Source of the DNA: Acidimangrovimonas sediminis
Lineage (GTDB): Bacteria > Pseudomonadota > Alphaproteobacteria > Rhodobacterales > Rhodobacteraceae
Length of the DNA stretch: 64,000 bases
Direction of reading: 5' to 3'
Assembly: GCF_002871005.1 (NCBI RefSeq)
Contig: NZ_PHSN01000012.1
Span: 62,001-126,000 of the forward strand
The notes under the pieces are model-generated. The model made no database searches, was not told where the DNA came from, and worked only from the letters and a program-made list of their open reading frames with translations. A program made the translations under genes and the position numbers. The first letter of the stretch is position 1, and each line of letters begins with the position of its first letter. Shown here piece after piece: positions 43,301 to 52,691 of this stretch.

Positions 43301-44308
43301 ATGACAGCCGTCAACCTTCTCACAAGGCTTCTCGCCGCGGCGCTGACGCTGTTCGGCGTCGCGGTGGTGACGTTTGCGCTGCTGCGCGTGGTGCCGGGCG
43401 ACCCGATCGCGATGATGATCGGGCCGGGCGCGACCAAGGCCGATATCGCGCAACTCAGGGCGAATTACGGACTGGACCGGTCCATTCCGGTGCAGTTCGC
43501 GATCTGGCTGCGGCACGCGGCGGTGGGCGATTTCGGCACCTCCATCTCGATGCGGCAGGACGTGACCCACCTGATCGCCACCCGCCTGCCAGCGACGATC
43601 GAGCTGACGGCGCTGGCCCTCGTGCTGGCGCTGATCCTCGGCATCGGCGGTGCGGTCGCCTCGGTCCTGCCGCGCCGGCGCTGGCCGGGCACGGCGCTGG
43701 AAACCGGCAACGGCCTACTGCTGGCGATCCCCGATTTCGTCTGGGGGCTGGCGTTCGTTCTGCTGTTCGGCGTGGCCTTCCCGGTCCTGCCGATCTCGGG
43801 CCGGGTGGACCCGTCGCTGCCCATCCACTTCGCCACCGGCTTCGTGCTGGTGGAAAGCGTGCTTCGGCTGAGGTTCGACATCCTCGGCGACGTGCTGGCG
43901 CACATGATCATGCCGGCGATGGCGCTGGCGCTGCCGCTGGCGTCGGTCATCCTGCGCAGCCTGCGCGGCGCATTGGAGACGGAGGCCCGGCAGGATTACG
44001 CGCTGCTCGCCCGGATCCGCGGACGCTCGCGCCTGCAGGTGGTGACGGGCGAGGTGCTGCGCAACGCCATGGTGCCGACGCTGGCGCTGACCGGGGTGCA
44101 GTTCACCTTCATGTTCGGCGGCACGGTGATCGTGGAACGCATCTTCGGCTATCCCGGCATCGGCAACCTTGCCATCGACGCCATCATCAACCGCGACCTG
44201 CCGCTGATCCAGGGGCTGATCCTGACCTTCGGCGCGCTGTTCATCGTGATCAACCTCTGCGTCGAGGCCTGTTTCGTCCTGTTGAACCCGAGGCTGCGCC
44301 ATGGCTGA
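43301..44308 (+). CDS. ABC transporter permease, DppB type
   Basis: The 335-residue permease has LLRVVPGDPIAMMIGPGATKADIAQLRANYGLDRSIPVQF, which is typical of DppB. The loop DYALLARIRGRSRLQVVTGEVLRNAMVPTLALTG carries the EAA motif and ERIFGYPGIGNLAIDAIINRDLPLIQG follows. Its 3' end overlaps the next permease by 8 bases. Confidence 0.9.
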   Translation: MTAVNLLTRLLAAALTLFGVAVVTFALLRVVPGDPIAMMIGPGATKADIAQLRANYGLDRSIPVQFAIWLRHAAVGDFGTSISMRQDVTHLIATRLPATIELTALALVLALILGIGGAVASVLPRRRWPGTALETGNGLLLAIPDFVWGLAFVLLFGVAFPVLPISGRVDPSLPIHFATGFVLVESVLRLRFDILGDVLAHMIMPAMALALPLASVILRSLRGALETEARQDYALLARIRGRSRLQVVTGEVLRNAMVPTLALTGVQFTFMFGGTVIVERIFGYPGIGNLAIDAIINRDLPLIQGLILTFGALFIVINLCVEACFVLLNPRLRHG

Positions 44309-45197
44309 CAGAAGCGCGACCCTTGACCACGCCTCCCCCCCGCCGCGCCGCGCGGGCCGCGCCCGGCGCCTGCTGGCCGAGCCGCGGGTCCTTCTGGCGG
44401 GCGGTTTCCTCCTGCTCCTGCTGATCGCCGCGCTGGCCGCGCCCTGGCTTGCCCCGCACGACCCGACCGCGCAGGACCTCATGCTGAACGAGATCCCCCC
44501 GGGGTGGAGCCCGGATGCCGAACCGGGTTATTGGCTGGGCACCGACAGCCTTGGCCGGGACGTGCTGTCGCGGCTGATCTGGGGCGCACGCGTGGCGCTG
44601 TTCGTGGCGGTGGTCTCCGCTGTCTGCGCCGGGGTGATCGGCACCGTGCTGGGGCTGGTCGCGGGGTTCTTTGGCGGCTGGGCCGACACGATCGTCTCGC
44701 GCCTCGTCGACATCTGGATGGCGTTTCCGCCTGTCCTCCTCTCGATCCTGCTGGTCGCGGTGATCGGCAGCGGCCTGACCTCGGTCATCCTCGCCATCGT
44801 CGTTATCGACTGGACCCGCTTCGCCCGGGTCGTCCGGGCCGAGGCGATGCAGCAGCGCCGGATGGAATATGTCGACGCCGCCGTCACCCTCGGCATGGCG
44901 CGCGGGCGCATCCTGTGGCGCGAGGTGCTGCCCAATGTCCTGCCCGTGGTGCTGGTGCTGATGAGCCTGGAGATGGGCATTGCCGTGATCGTCGAGGCGG
45001 TCCTGTCCTTCGTCGGCCTCTCGGTCGCCTCGGGCCTGCCCACATGGGGCGGGATGATCGCCGATGGCCGCCAGATCATCTACGAGGCCTGGTGGGTCAT
45101 GGTCTTTCCGCTGATCGCGCTGGTCCTGACCGTGCTGTCGTTCAACCAGTTCGGCGACGGCCTGCGGCGCGTCCTCGACCCGATGGCGCGGCGATGA
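44301..45197 (+). CDS. ABC transporter permease, DppC type
   Basis: The 298-residue permease has a cytoplasmic Arg-rich N terminus and one TM. The family segment WLGTDSLGRDVLSRLIWGARVALFVA follows, with the EAA loop RAEAMQQRRMEYVDAAVTLGMARGRILWREVLPNVLPVVLV and FVGLSVASGLPTWGGMI. It pairs with the preceding DppB-type permease. Confidence 0.9.
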   Translation: MADRSATLDHASPPPRRAGRARRLLAEPRVLLAGGFLLLLLIAALAAPWLAPHDPTAQDLMLNEIPPGWSPDAEPGYWLGTDSLGRDVLSRLIWGARVALFVAVVSAVCAGVIGTVLGLVAGFFGGWADTIVSRLVDIWMAFPPVLLSILLVAVIGSGLTSVILAIVVIDWTRFARVVRAEAMQQRRMEYVDAAVTLGMARGRILWREVLPNVLPVVLVLMSLEMGIAVIVEAVLSFVGLSVASGLPTWGGMIADGRQIIYEAWWVMVFPLIALVLTVLSFNQFGDGLRRVLDPMARR

Positions 45198-45207
45198 GGG
45201 CCGGACG

Positions 45208-46092
45208 ATGAGCGCGCTTCTGGAAATCGACGGGCTGAGCGCCGCCCTGAAGGCACCGCCGCGCGCGCCGCTCCTGCGCGGGGTGTCGTTGGGCGTCGCG
45301 CCGGGAGAGGTGCACGGGCTGGTCGGCGAAAGCGGCGCGGGAAAATCCACCATCGGCAAGGCGATCCTGGGCATCCTGCCGCAGGCGATCGCGGTAACCG
45401 GGGGTGCGATCCGCTTCGACGGGCAGGACCTGCTGACCCTGCCGCGCGCCCGGCTCGACCGGCTGATGGGCAGCGAGATCGCGTTGATCCCGCAGGATCC
45501 GATGACCGCGCTGAACCCCGCGCGGCGGATCGGGGCGCAGCTGACCGACGGCCTGCGCCTGCGCCGCGGGCTCAGAGGGGGGGAGCTTCGGGCCCGCGCC
45601 GTGCTGGCGCTGGAGGACGTGCAGATCCCCGACCCGGAGGCGGTGCTGCGCCGCTATCCGCATGAGCTTTCGGGCGGGATGCGCCAGCGGGTCCTGATCG
45701 CGGCCGCCTTCGCCATGGGTCCGCGCCTGATCATCGCGGACGAGCCGACGACCGCCCTCGACGTGACCGTGCAGAAGGAGGTGCTGCGGCTGATCCGCCA
45801 GATGCAGCGGCGCCACGGCACGGGGGTGATCTTCGTGACCCACGACCTGGGCGTGGTGGCGCAGATCTGCGACCGGATGACCGTTCTCTATTCCGGCATG
45901 GTGGTGGAACAGGGGGCGGCGGCCGAGGTGCTGGCGAACCCCGCCCATGCCTATACCCGCGCCCTTCTGGCCGCGAGCCCACGCCACGACCGGCCCGACG
46001 CCGGCCTCGCCCCTGTGCCGCCGGAGGTGATCGACGCGCTTCGGGCCGAGGTTGCCCGCTTCGGTGCCGGCAGGAGGACGGGCGATGGCTGA
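45208..46092 (+). CDS. ABC transporter ATPase, DppD type
   Basis: The 294-residue ATPase has Walker A GESGAGKST, Q-loop LIPQDPMTALNPARRIG, signature LSGGMRQRVLIAAAFA, Walker [14 protein letters not shown] and H-loop THDLGVV. The usual Cys-rich C-terminal tail of DppD is missing, making it shorter than the copy at 28898. It overlaps the next ATPase by 8 bases. Confidence 0.9.
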   Translation: MSALLEIDGLSAALKAPPRAPLLRGVSLGVAPGEVHGLVGESGAGKSTIGKAILGILPQAIAVTGGAIRFDGQDLLTLPRARLDRLMGSEIALIPQDPMTALNPARRIGAQLTDGLRLRRGLRGGELRARAVLALEDVQIPDPEAVLRRYPHELSGGMRQRVLIAAAFAMGPRLIIADEPTTALDVTVQKEVLRLIRQMQRRHGTGVIFVTHDLGVVAQICDRMTVLYSGMVVEQGAAAEVLANPAHAYTRALLAASPRHDRPDAGLAPVPPEVIDALRAEVARFGAGRRTGDG

Positions 46093-46927
46093 GACCACCC
46101 CCCTCGTCGAGGCCCGCGCGCTGGAGCTGGAGCTGCCCGACATGAACGCGCCGCGCGGGTTCGGGCCCCGGCCGAGGGTGCGCATCCTGCACCCGGTCTC
46201 CCTCACCCTCCGCCGGGGGGAGATCCTGGGCATCGTGGGCGAGAGCGGTTCGGGCAAGACATCGCTCGGGCGCACGCTTCTGCGCCTGCATGAACCGACC
46301 GGCGGGGCGGTTCTGTTCGACGGCAACGACATCACCCACCGGTCCCAGGCGGACCTGCGCATCCTGCGCCCGCGGATGCAGATGATCTTTCAGGATCCGC
46401 AATCCTCGCTCAATCCGCGCAGGCGGGTGGCGGCCAGCCTGTCTGCCGCGCTCGACCTCGGCGCGCCGGGGCTGCGCGGCCCCGCCCGCCGCGCGGCGCT
46501 GGAGGAGGCGGCGCGGGCCGTCGGCCTTGACCCCGCGCTGATCGACCGGTTCCCGCACGAGCTTTCGGGCGGCCAGCGCCAGCGCGTGGGCATCGCCCGT
46601 GCCATCGTCACCCGCCCCGATTTCGTGCTGGCGGACGAGGTGGTCTCGGGCCTCGACGTCTCGACCCAGGCGCAGGTTCTGGCGCTTCTGAAACGGCTGG
46701 CGGCGGAGATGGGCCTCGCGCTCGCCTTCATCAGCCACGACCTCTCGGTGATCCGCGCGCTCTGCGACCGGGTCTGTGTCATGCGCGCCGGGCGGATCGT
46801 CGAACAGGGACCCTGCGCCGCGCTCTTCGAGGCGCCGCAGACCGATTACACCCGCATCCTGCTGGACGCGATCCCGCTGCCGGTGCCCGACCCGGGCTGG
46901 CTGGAGCGGGGCGCGCCCGCACGCTGA
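46085..46927 (+). CDS. ABC transporter ATPase, DppF type
   Basis: The 280-residue ATPase has Walker A GESGSGKTS, Q-loop FQDPQSSLNPRRRV, signature LSGGQRQRVGIARAIV, Walker B VLADEVVSGLDVS and H-loop SHDLSVI. It also lacks the Cys-rich tail. Last transporter gene of the operon, followed 24 bases later by the hydrolase-like fusion. Confidence 0.9.
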   Translation: MAETTPLVEARALELELPDMNAPRGFGPRPRVRILHPVSLTLRRGEILGIVGESGSGKTSLGRTLLRLHEPTGGAVLFDGNDITHRSQADLRILRPRMQMIFQDPQSSLNPRRRVAASLSAALDLGAPGLRGPARRAALEEAARAVGLDPALIDRFPHELSGGQRQRVGIARAIVTRPDFVLADEVVSGLDVSTQAQVLALLKRLAAEMGLALAFISHDLSVIRALCDRVCVMRAGRIVEQGPCAALFEAPQTDYTRILLDAIPLPVPDPGWLERGAPAR

Positions 46928-46951
46928 CCCGCACGCTGAGAGGAGAGGAAA

Positions 46952-48088
46952 ATGAGCGAGACCATCACCATTCCCGCCGCCGGCGGCACGATCGGGGCCT
47001 ACCTTGCCCGGCCCGCGCAGGGGTCGGCCCCCGGGGTCGTGCTGCTGGGCGGCACCACGCCCGACGCGGCGATGCGGCAGATCGCCGACCTGCTGGCCGA
47101 GGAGGGTTATGTCACGCTGCTGCCCACGCTGACCCAGGGCGACCCGGCGCTGGTGCTGACCGAGGTGGCGGTGGCGATCGGGCATCTGCGGGGGCTCGAC
47201 GGCGTGGCCGGCAAGGTGGGCGTCGTGGGCCATGCCGAGGGCGGACTGCTGGCCTATCTCGCCGCGGCCCGGACCGGGGCGGATGTCGCGGTCGGCTACG
47301 CCCCCGCGGGGGTGGAGGACTACCTGGCCGAGGCGGCGGGGCTGAAGGCGCCCGTCCTTCTGCATCTTGCCGGCGATGGCGCGGAGACAGTGCTTGCCGC
47401 GGCGAAGACCGCGCCGATGCTGCGCGCCTATGGCTACGAGGGGCAGGCCGCGGGTTTCGCGATCCCGGGGGATGCGGCCTATGACCTGCCGGCCGACACC
47501 ATGGCCTGGACACGCACGCTGGCCACGCTGAAGGGTGTCATGGGTCCGGTCTTCGACATCGAGGAGCTGTGGGACCTGCACACCTACCACGAGTTCGCCA
47601 CCCGCGACGTCGGCGCCACGATGGACACGATGGTGCCCGAGCCGCATGTGAACCACGTCCCCACCATGACCGGCGGCACCGGCAATGCCGAGATGCGCCG
47701 CTTCTACGGCTACCATTTCGTCAACAGCAACCCGGAGGACACCCGCCTGATCCCGATGTCGCGCACCATCGGCGCCGACCGTGTGGTGGACGAGATGCTG
47801 TTCTGCTTCACCCACACCTGCGAGATCGACTGGATGCTGCCCGGCGTCGCCCCCACCGGCCGCTACGTCGAGATCCCGCTGGTCGGCATCGTCGCCTTCC
47901 GCGGCAACAAGCTGCTGAGCGAACACATCTACTGGGATCAGGCCTCGGTGCTGGTGCAGGTCGGCCTGCTCGATCCCGCGGGCCTGCCCGTCTCGGGCCA
48001 CGAACAGGCCGAGAAGTTCATGGATGTCACCCGCCCCTCGAACACGCTGATGGCCGCATGGGCCACCAGCGCAGACAAGCCGATCTGA
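46952..48088 (+). CDS. Dienelactone-hydrolase-like domain fused to an NTF2/SnoaL-like domain, nucleophile absent
   Basis: The 378-residue protein opens with a dienelactone-hydrolase-like alpha/beta domain (about 1-200; GVVLLGGTTPDAAMRQIADLLAEEGYVTLLPTL). The nucleophile elbow GxCxGG of that family reads VVGHAEGGLLAYLAA, so Ala sits where Cys (or Ser) should be. From about residue 210 a SnoaL/NTF2-type cone-fold domain follows (WDLHTYHEFATRD, NHVPTMTGGTGNAEMRRFYGYHF, VVDEMLFCFTHTCEIDWMLPGV, VEIPLVGIVAFRGNKLLSEHIYWDQASVLVQVGLL). Catalysis, if any, is likelier in the second domain. It lies between an ABC and a TRAP importer. SD AGAGGAG precedes ATG 46952. Confidence 0.78.
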   Translation: MSETITIPAAGGTIGAYLARPAQGSAPGVVLLGGTTPDAAMRQIADLLAEEGYVTLLPTLTQGDPALVLTEVAVAIGHLRGLDGVAGKVGVVGHAEGGLLAYLAAARTGADVAVGYAPAGVEDYLAEAAGLKAPVLLHLAGDGAETVLAAAKTAPMLRAYGYEGQAAGFAIPGDAAYDLPADTMAWTRTLATLKGVMGPVFDIEELWDLHTYHEFATRDVGATMDTMVPEPHVNHVPTMTGGTGNAEMRRFYGYHFVNSNPEDTRLIPMSRTIGADRVVDEMLFCFTHTCEIDWMLPGVAPTGRYVEIPLVGIVAFRGNKLLSEHIYWDQASVLVQVGLLDPAGLPVSGHEQAEKFMDVTRPSNTLMAAWATSADKPI

Positions 48089-48138
48089 CACCCCCGATCG
48101 CCACGCACACCCCGTCTTTCCAAAGGAGACCATCCGAC

Positions 48139-49122
48139 ATGAAGACCCTTCCCCTTCTCGCCGCCGCGCTGAGCGGCCTCGTCGCCCTCGGCGGGCCGGC
48201 GCTGGCCGCCGAGCAGACGATCAACGCCGTCACCTTCGTCCCTGCGCAGAACTCCTTCGCCGTCAGCTTCATGAAGTTCGTCAAGGAGGTGAACGAGAAG
48301 GGCAAGGGGATCGTCCACATCAACGTGCGCGGCGGGCCCGAGGTGATCCCCAGCGGCCAGCAGGGCGATGCGCAGAAAAGCGGCCTGATCGACATGATCG
48401 AGACGCCTGCCGGCCTCTACCTCAACCTCGTGCCCGAGGGCGAGGCCTTCGCCGCCTCGACCAAGTCGCCCGAAGCGGTGCGCGCCAACGGCGGCTGGGA
48501 CCTGATGCAGAAGATCTATGCCAAGAAGGGCAACGCGCATCTTCTGGCGCATATCGACTCGGGTGCCGGGTTCAACATCTTCACCGTCGACAAGCCGGTG
48601 ATGACCGCCGACGGCGGCATCGACTGGACCAAGCTGAAGATCCGCGCCTCGCCGCTCTACCGCACCTTCTTCACCAACCTCGGCACCACGGTGATCGTGC
48701 AGTCGCAGAGCGAGGTCTACACCTCGCTGGAGCGCGGCGTGGTCAATGCCACCGCCTACCCGATCCAGGGCTTTCACAACTACGGCTGGGACAAGTTCGT
48801 CAAGTACCGGGTCGACCCGTCGTTCTTCCAGACCGACGTGCTGATCTCGATGAACCTCAAGAAGTGGAACAGCCTGAGCCCCGAGGCGCAGAAGATCCTC
48901 ACCGACGTGTCGATCGGGTTCGAGAAGGAAAGCCGGGCCGACACCATCGCCGAGACCAAGAAGGAAGGCGACGCGATGATCGCCGCGGGCCAGACGGTCG
49001 TGACGCTGACCGGCAAGGGCAAGGCCGAATTCCTCGACAAGGCCGCCGCCGCCAGCTGGGAGCGGATGGAGAAGCGCGACCCGACCTACATCCCGCAGCT
49101 CAAGAAGTTCTTCACGCAGTAA
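48139..49122 (+). CDS. TRAP transporter substrate-binding protein (DctP)
   Basis: The 327-residue protein has a Sec signal (MKTLPLLAAALSGLVALGGPALA, cleavage after ALAA) and a DctP domain. Its ligand segment is KLKIRASPLYRTFFTNLGTTVIVQSQSEVYTSLERGVVNATAYPI; the Arg in KIRAS fits a carboxylate ligand. ATG 48139 follows AAAGGAG. A GC stem lies directly downstream, as in the TRAP operon at 10.9-13.8 kb. Confidence 0.9.
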   Translation: MKTLPLLAAALSGLVALGGPALAAEQTINAVTFVPAQNSFAVSFMKFVKEVNEKGKGIVHINVRGGPEVIPSGQQGDAQKSGLIDMIETPAGLYLNLVPEGEAFAASTKSPEAVRANGGWDLMQKIYAKKGNAHLLAHIDSGAGFNIFTVDKPVMTADGGIDWTKLKIRASPLYRTFFTNLGTTVIVQSQSEVYTSLERGVVNATAYPIQGFHNYGWDKFVKYRVDPSFFQTDVLISMNLKKWNSLSPEAQKILTDVSIGFEKESRADTIAETKKEGDAMIAAGQTVVTLTGKGKAEFLDKAAAASWERMEKRDPTYIPQLKKFFTQ

Positions 49123-49130
49123 CACCCCCG

Positions 49131-49156
49131 GGGCCGGCGCCCACCCGCGCCGGCCC
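49131..49156 (+). terminator. Intercistronic hairpin between dctP and dctQ of the second TRAP operon
   Basis: GGGCCGGCGC / GCGCCGGCCC, a 10-bp perfect stem with a CCACCC loop, followed by TTCCC. Confidence 0.6.
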
Positions 49157-49181
49157 TTCCCCCGCTTGAGAGAAGACCCCA

Positions 49182-49694
49182 ATGGAAAAGTTCTTCGGCG
49201 CCGTCGGCTGGGCCAGCTGGTGCCTTGCCGCGATCACCAAGCTGATCCTCGCCGCAATCGTGATCGAGGTGGTCGCCGACGTGGCCCTGCGCAACCTCAA
49301 CCTGCGCCCGATCGGCTGGGGCATCTCGGCGATCGAATACGGCCTCCTTTACGCCGCCTTCCTGCCCATGCCCTGGCTCGTGCACATCAAGGGCCACGTC
49401 TTCGTGGAATTCCTGCGCAAGGCCCTGCCCGAGGGCGGCCGCCGGGTGCTGGAACGCGTCGTCTACCTCGTCTGCGTGGGCCTGTGCGTCTACGTCACCT
49501 GGGTCTCGGCCGGGATGACGTGGGAGGCCTGGCAGACCGGATCCTACGAGACCAAGACCTTCGACATGCCGAACTGGGCGATCTACGCGCCGGTGTGCCT
49601 GGGGTTCCTGCTGTCGACGCTGGAATGGCTGCGCTTCCTCGTGGGGCAGGCCAGCCTCTACGACCTTGGCGTGCTGGAACGGGAGGGGCTGTGA
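49182..49694 (+). CDS. TRAP transporter small permease (DctQ)
   Basis: A 170-residue protein with four TM helices. The family core is VVADVALRNLNLRPIGWGISAIEYGLLYAAFLPMPWLVHIKGHVFVEFL, corresponding to the RY-E-x-x-x-H-V pattern. Its stop overlaps dctM by TGATG. Confidence 0.85.
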   Translation: MEKFFGAVGWASWCLAAITKLILAAIVIEVVADVALRNLNLRPIGWGISAIEYGLLYAAFLPMPWLVHIKGHVFVEFLRKALPEGGRRVLERVVYLVCVGLCVYVTWVSAGMTWEAWQTGSYETKTFDMPNWAIYAPVCLGFLLSTLEWLRFLVGQASLYDLGVLEREGL

Positions 49695-51007
49695 TGGACT
49701 GGCTCTATCCCTTCTCGCTGATGGTCGGGCTGATCCTCTTCTTCATGGGGGTCGGCCTGCCGGTGGCCTTCGCCTTCTTCGTCACCAACATCATCGCGCT
49801 TTTCCTGTTCTTCGGCGGCTCGGTCGGCGTGTCGCAGATGATTTCCAACTTCAGCGCGGCGGTGGGCACCTTCGCCCTGGCGCCACTGCCGCTGTTCCTG
49901 ATCATGGGCAGCCTGTTCTTCCGCTCGGGGCTGGGCGACGGGGTGATGCACGCGCTCGACCTCTGCATCGGCAGCCTGCGCGCGCGGCTGTCCTACGTCG
50001 TGCTGGCGGCGGGGGCGGTGTTCTCCGCGCTGTCGGGATCGAGCCTTGCCAACACCGGGATGATGGGCTCGCTCATGGTGCCCGAGATGCTGAACCGCGG
50101 CTACAAGCCGAAGATGGCCTTCGGGCCGATCCTCGGCGCGGGCAGCCTTGCCGTCATCATCCCGCCCTCGTCGCTGGGGGTGCTTCTGGGCTCCCTCGCG
50201 CAGATCGACGTGGGTGCGCTGCTGATCGCGGGGGCGCTGCCGGGCCTTCTGCTGGCGTGCATGTTCGCCGGGCTGATCTTCGTCCAGACGCTGATCGACC
50301 CCGAGGCCGCGCCGCAATACGACATGGCGCCGGTGCCGCTTCTGGCCAAGATCAGGGCCGTCTCGGTCAACGTCGTGCCGATGGGGGTGATCATCTTCCT
50401 CGTCGTCGGCACCATCATCCTCGGGATCGCGACGCCCACGGAATCGGCGGCGCTGGGGTGCCTCGGGGTGGTGCTTCTGCTGTTTGCCTACCGCCGCTTC
50501 AGCTTCCGCCTGGTCTGGGACTCGCTCGACGACGCGATGAAGGTGACTGGAATGACCTTCCTGATCATCTCGGCCTCGACCACCTTCAGCCAGGTCTTCG
50601 CCTTCTCGGGCGCGTCGAACGGCTTCATCAATTACCTCTTGTCGATGAACCCCGGGCCGTACCTGTTCCTGTTCCTGATGGTGGTCACGGTGCTGATCCT
50701 CGGCGCCTTCATGGACCAGGTGTCGATGATGCTGATCACCCTGCCGCTCTTCATCCCGATCGCGCACACGATGCATTTCGATCCGGTCTGGTTCGGGCTG
50801 ATCCTGCTCCTGTCCTACGAGGTGGGGTTCACCACGCCACCCTTCGGCCTGCTCCTCTTCGTCATGCTGGGGGTTGCGCCGCAGGGGACGACGCTGAAGA
50901 CGGTGGCCTTCTCGGCGCTGCCCTTCATCGCCTGCACCCTGCTCTTGATCGTGCTGATCGTGGCCTTCCCCCAGATCGCGCTGTTCCTGCCCAACCTCTT
51001 CAACTGA
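49694..51007 (+). CDS. TRAP transporter large permease (DctM)
   Basis: The 437-residue membrane protein has the DctM motifs LFLIMGSLFFRSG, SALSGSSLANTGMMGSLMVPEML, VIIPPSSLGVLLGSLAQI, the central TPTESAALGCLGV and SYEVGFTTPPFGLLLFVM. It completes the TRAP importer of the catabolic island; the acid it carries is unknown. Confidence 0.9.
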   Translation: MDWLYPFSLMVGLILFFMGVGLPVAFAFFVTNIIALFLFFGGSVGVSQMISNFSAAVGTFALAPLPLFLIMGSLFFRSGLGDGVMHALDLCIGSLRARLSYVVLAAGAVFSALSGSSLANTGMMGSLMVPEMLNRGYKPKMAFGPILGAGSLAVIIPPSSLGVLLGSLAQIDVGALLIAGALPGLLLACMFAGLIFVQTLIDPEAAPQYDMAPVPLLAKIRAVSVNVVPMGVIIFLVVGTIILGIATPTESAALGCLGVVLLLFAYRRFSFRLVWDSLDDAMKVTGMTFLIISASTTFSQVFAFSGASNGFINYLLSMNPGPYLFLFLMVVTVLILGAFMDQVSMMLITLPLFIPIAHTMHFDPVWFGLILLLSYEVGFTTPPFGLLLFVMLGVAPQGTTLKTVAFSALPFIACTLLLIVLIVAFPQIALFLPNLFN

Positions 51008-51059
51008 CGGCCATTCCGTGACCGGCCCCGACCTTTTCAACCGACCAGGAACCGACACA

Positions 51060-51758
51060 GTGCAGATCTGCTATCTCGCCTTCTTCGCCAATCCCGCCGA
51101 TCCCGGCCTGCGCATCGCGGAGGCCGAGCTTGCGGCCCTGCGCGCCTGCCTTGCCGGGCTCAAGGGTCTCGACCGCGGGCATCTCTACACCCCGTCGGTC
51201 GCCAGCGACCGCTACAACGACGACGGCGCGCCGCCGGTCTTCGGCTTCCAGCTGTATTTCGACGACATCGCCGATATGGAGGCCGCGCTGCGCGAAGGCG
51301 GGGCGTTGCAGTCCTTCGTCACCGGAGGCGGGCTGGCGAGCCTCGACGGCACGGAGGCGTCGCATCAGGCGATGCTGGCGCGACCCTTCGCGGTGCCGGA
51401 CCCGCAGCCGCCGGTGCCGGGCGCCTGCAGCTACCTCGTGCATTACCCCGGCCCGGCCGAAGACCTCTCGGCCTGGCTCGGCCATTACGTCGCGCATCAC
51501 CCGCCGCTGATGGTGCGCTTTCCGGGGCTGAGGCAGCTTGAGATCCTGACCCGCCTCGACTGGATCGACGCCATGCCCTGGCCGCGGGTCGCGCACATGC
51601 AGCGCAACCGGATCCTCTTCGACAGCCCCGACGCGCTGACCGCTGCGCTGCAATCCCCGGTGCGCGAGGAAATGCGCGGCGATTACAACGTCTTCCCAGC
51701 CTACGAGGGCGGCAACAAGCATTTCCCGATGTTGACCGAGGTGGTGCGGCCACGCTGA
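51060..51758 (+). CDS. EthD-like dimeric alpha/beta-barrel protein
   Basis: The 232-residue protein appears to contain two ferredoxin-like (dimeric alpha/beta-barrel) halves. The first is QICYLAFFANPADPGLRIAE with FGFQLYFDDIADMEAAL. The second, EthD-like half is CSYLVHYPGPAEDLSAWLGHYVAHHPPLMVRFPGLRQLEIL with a C-terminal NVFPAYEGGNKHFPMLTE. EthD-type proteins occur next to oxygenases, where they bind or isomerise reactive intermediates. GTG 51060 has AGGA nine bases upstream and begins at the first beta strand; GTG 51018 is an alternative. Ten nucleotides before the first possible start is the dctM stop. Confidence 0.7.
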   Translation: MQICYLAFFANPADPGLRIAEAELAALRACLAGLKGLDRGHLYTPSVASDRYNDDGAPPVFGFQLYFDDIADMEAALREGGALQSFVTGGGLASLDGTEASHQAMLARPFAVPDPQPPVPGACSYLVHYPGPAEDLSAWLGHYVAHHPPLMVRFPGLRQLEILTRLDWIDAMPWPRVAHMQRNRILFDSPDALTAALQSPVREEMRGDYNVFPAYEGGNKHFPMLTEVVRPR

Positions 51759-51764
51759 CGCGGC

Positions 51765-52691
51765 TTAGATCGCCAGCATCATCCGCCCGCCAAGACCCCG
51801 GCCCGCGCCGACAAGGCGCTGCGCCTCGGCCGCCCGGGACAGGGGCAAGGTGCCCGCGATCAGCGGGCGCAGCACGCCCCGCGCCGCAAGGTCGAGCATC
51901 GCCGCCACCGGCTCCCGCCGGTCAGAGATCATCGCGCGGGTGACCCGCACGCCATGCTCCGCCCCGCGGTCCTCGATCGGCTCTGCCACCAGCCAGACGA
52001 GGTGCGCGCCCCTGCGCAGCACCGGATAGGAGCGCGCATGCGTCTCGCCCCCCACGAGGTCGAAGACCACATCCATGTCGCGCAAGGTCCCGAAATCCTC
52101 GCGGTCATAGGCGATCACCCGGCTTGCGCCGAGGCCCTCGACCATCGCGGCGTGGGCGGCGCTGCAGGTGGCCGTGACCTCGGCCCCCAGATGGCGGCAA
52201 AGCTGGACGATCAGCCCGCCCACCGCGCCGGATCCGCCATGAATCAGCACCCGCATTCCGGCGGCGACATGCGCCACCTCGGCCACGCAGATCCAGGCGC
52301 TGAGCCCCGCGTTGACCAAGGCCGCCGCGTCGAGTGGCACCATTCCCGCGGGGATCGGCAGCAACTCCTCGGGCCGCGACAGGCGCAGGGTGGCATAGCT
52401 TCCCGGGCGCCCCTGCCCTGCCATCAGGCAGACCGCGTCGCCCGGCGCAAGGCCGGTGACGCCCGCGCCCACCGATTGCACCACGCCCGCACCGTCCCGG
52501 CCCGGGACCTTGGGAAAGTCGACCTCGAAGAACTGCCGGAGCGCACCCGCCCGCAGCTTGCAATCGAAGGGCGTGACCGAAGCGGCAGAGAGCGCCACCA
52601 CCACCTCCCCCGGACCCGCGACCGGATCGGGCAGCGTCACCTCTTCCAACACCTCGGGCCCACCATAGGCGCCGTACTGGACCGCCCTCAT
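51765..52691 (-). CDS. Zinc-free quinone oxidoreductase (MDR family)
   Basis: A 308-residue NADPH:quinone oxidoreductase-type MDR protein: MRAVQYGAYGGPEVLE, SVTPFDCKLRAGALR, FPKVPGRDGAGVVQSVGAGVTGLAPGDAV, the dinucleotide loop VLIHGGSGAVGGLIVQLCRHLGAEVTATCS and the C-terminal GGRMML. No structural zinc lobe is present. It overlaps the aldolase gene upstream by ATGA, so both form a two-gene leftward operon. Confidence 0.85.
   Translation of the reverse strand: MRAVQYGAYGGPEVLEEVTLPDPVAGPGEVVVALSAASVTPFDCKLRAGALRQFFEVDFPKVPGRDGAGVVQSVGAGVTGLAPGDAVCLMAGQGRPGSYATLRLSRPEELLPIPAGMVPLDAAALVNAGLSAWICVAEVAHVAAGMRVLIHGGSGAVGGLIVQLCRHLGAEVTATCSAAHAAMVEGLGASRVIAYDREDFGTLRDMDVVFDLVGGETHARSYPVLRRGAHLVWLVAEPIEDRGAEHGVRVTRAMISDRREPVAAMLDLAARGVLRPLIAGTLPLSRAAEAQRLVGAGRGLGGRMMLAI

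Noticed and set aside
45731-48133. 800-codon minus-strand frame
   Set aside because: Antisense to two ABC ATPases and the hydrolase-like fusion; shadow composition.
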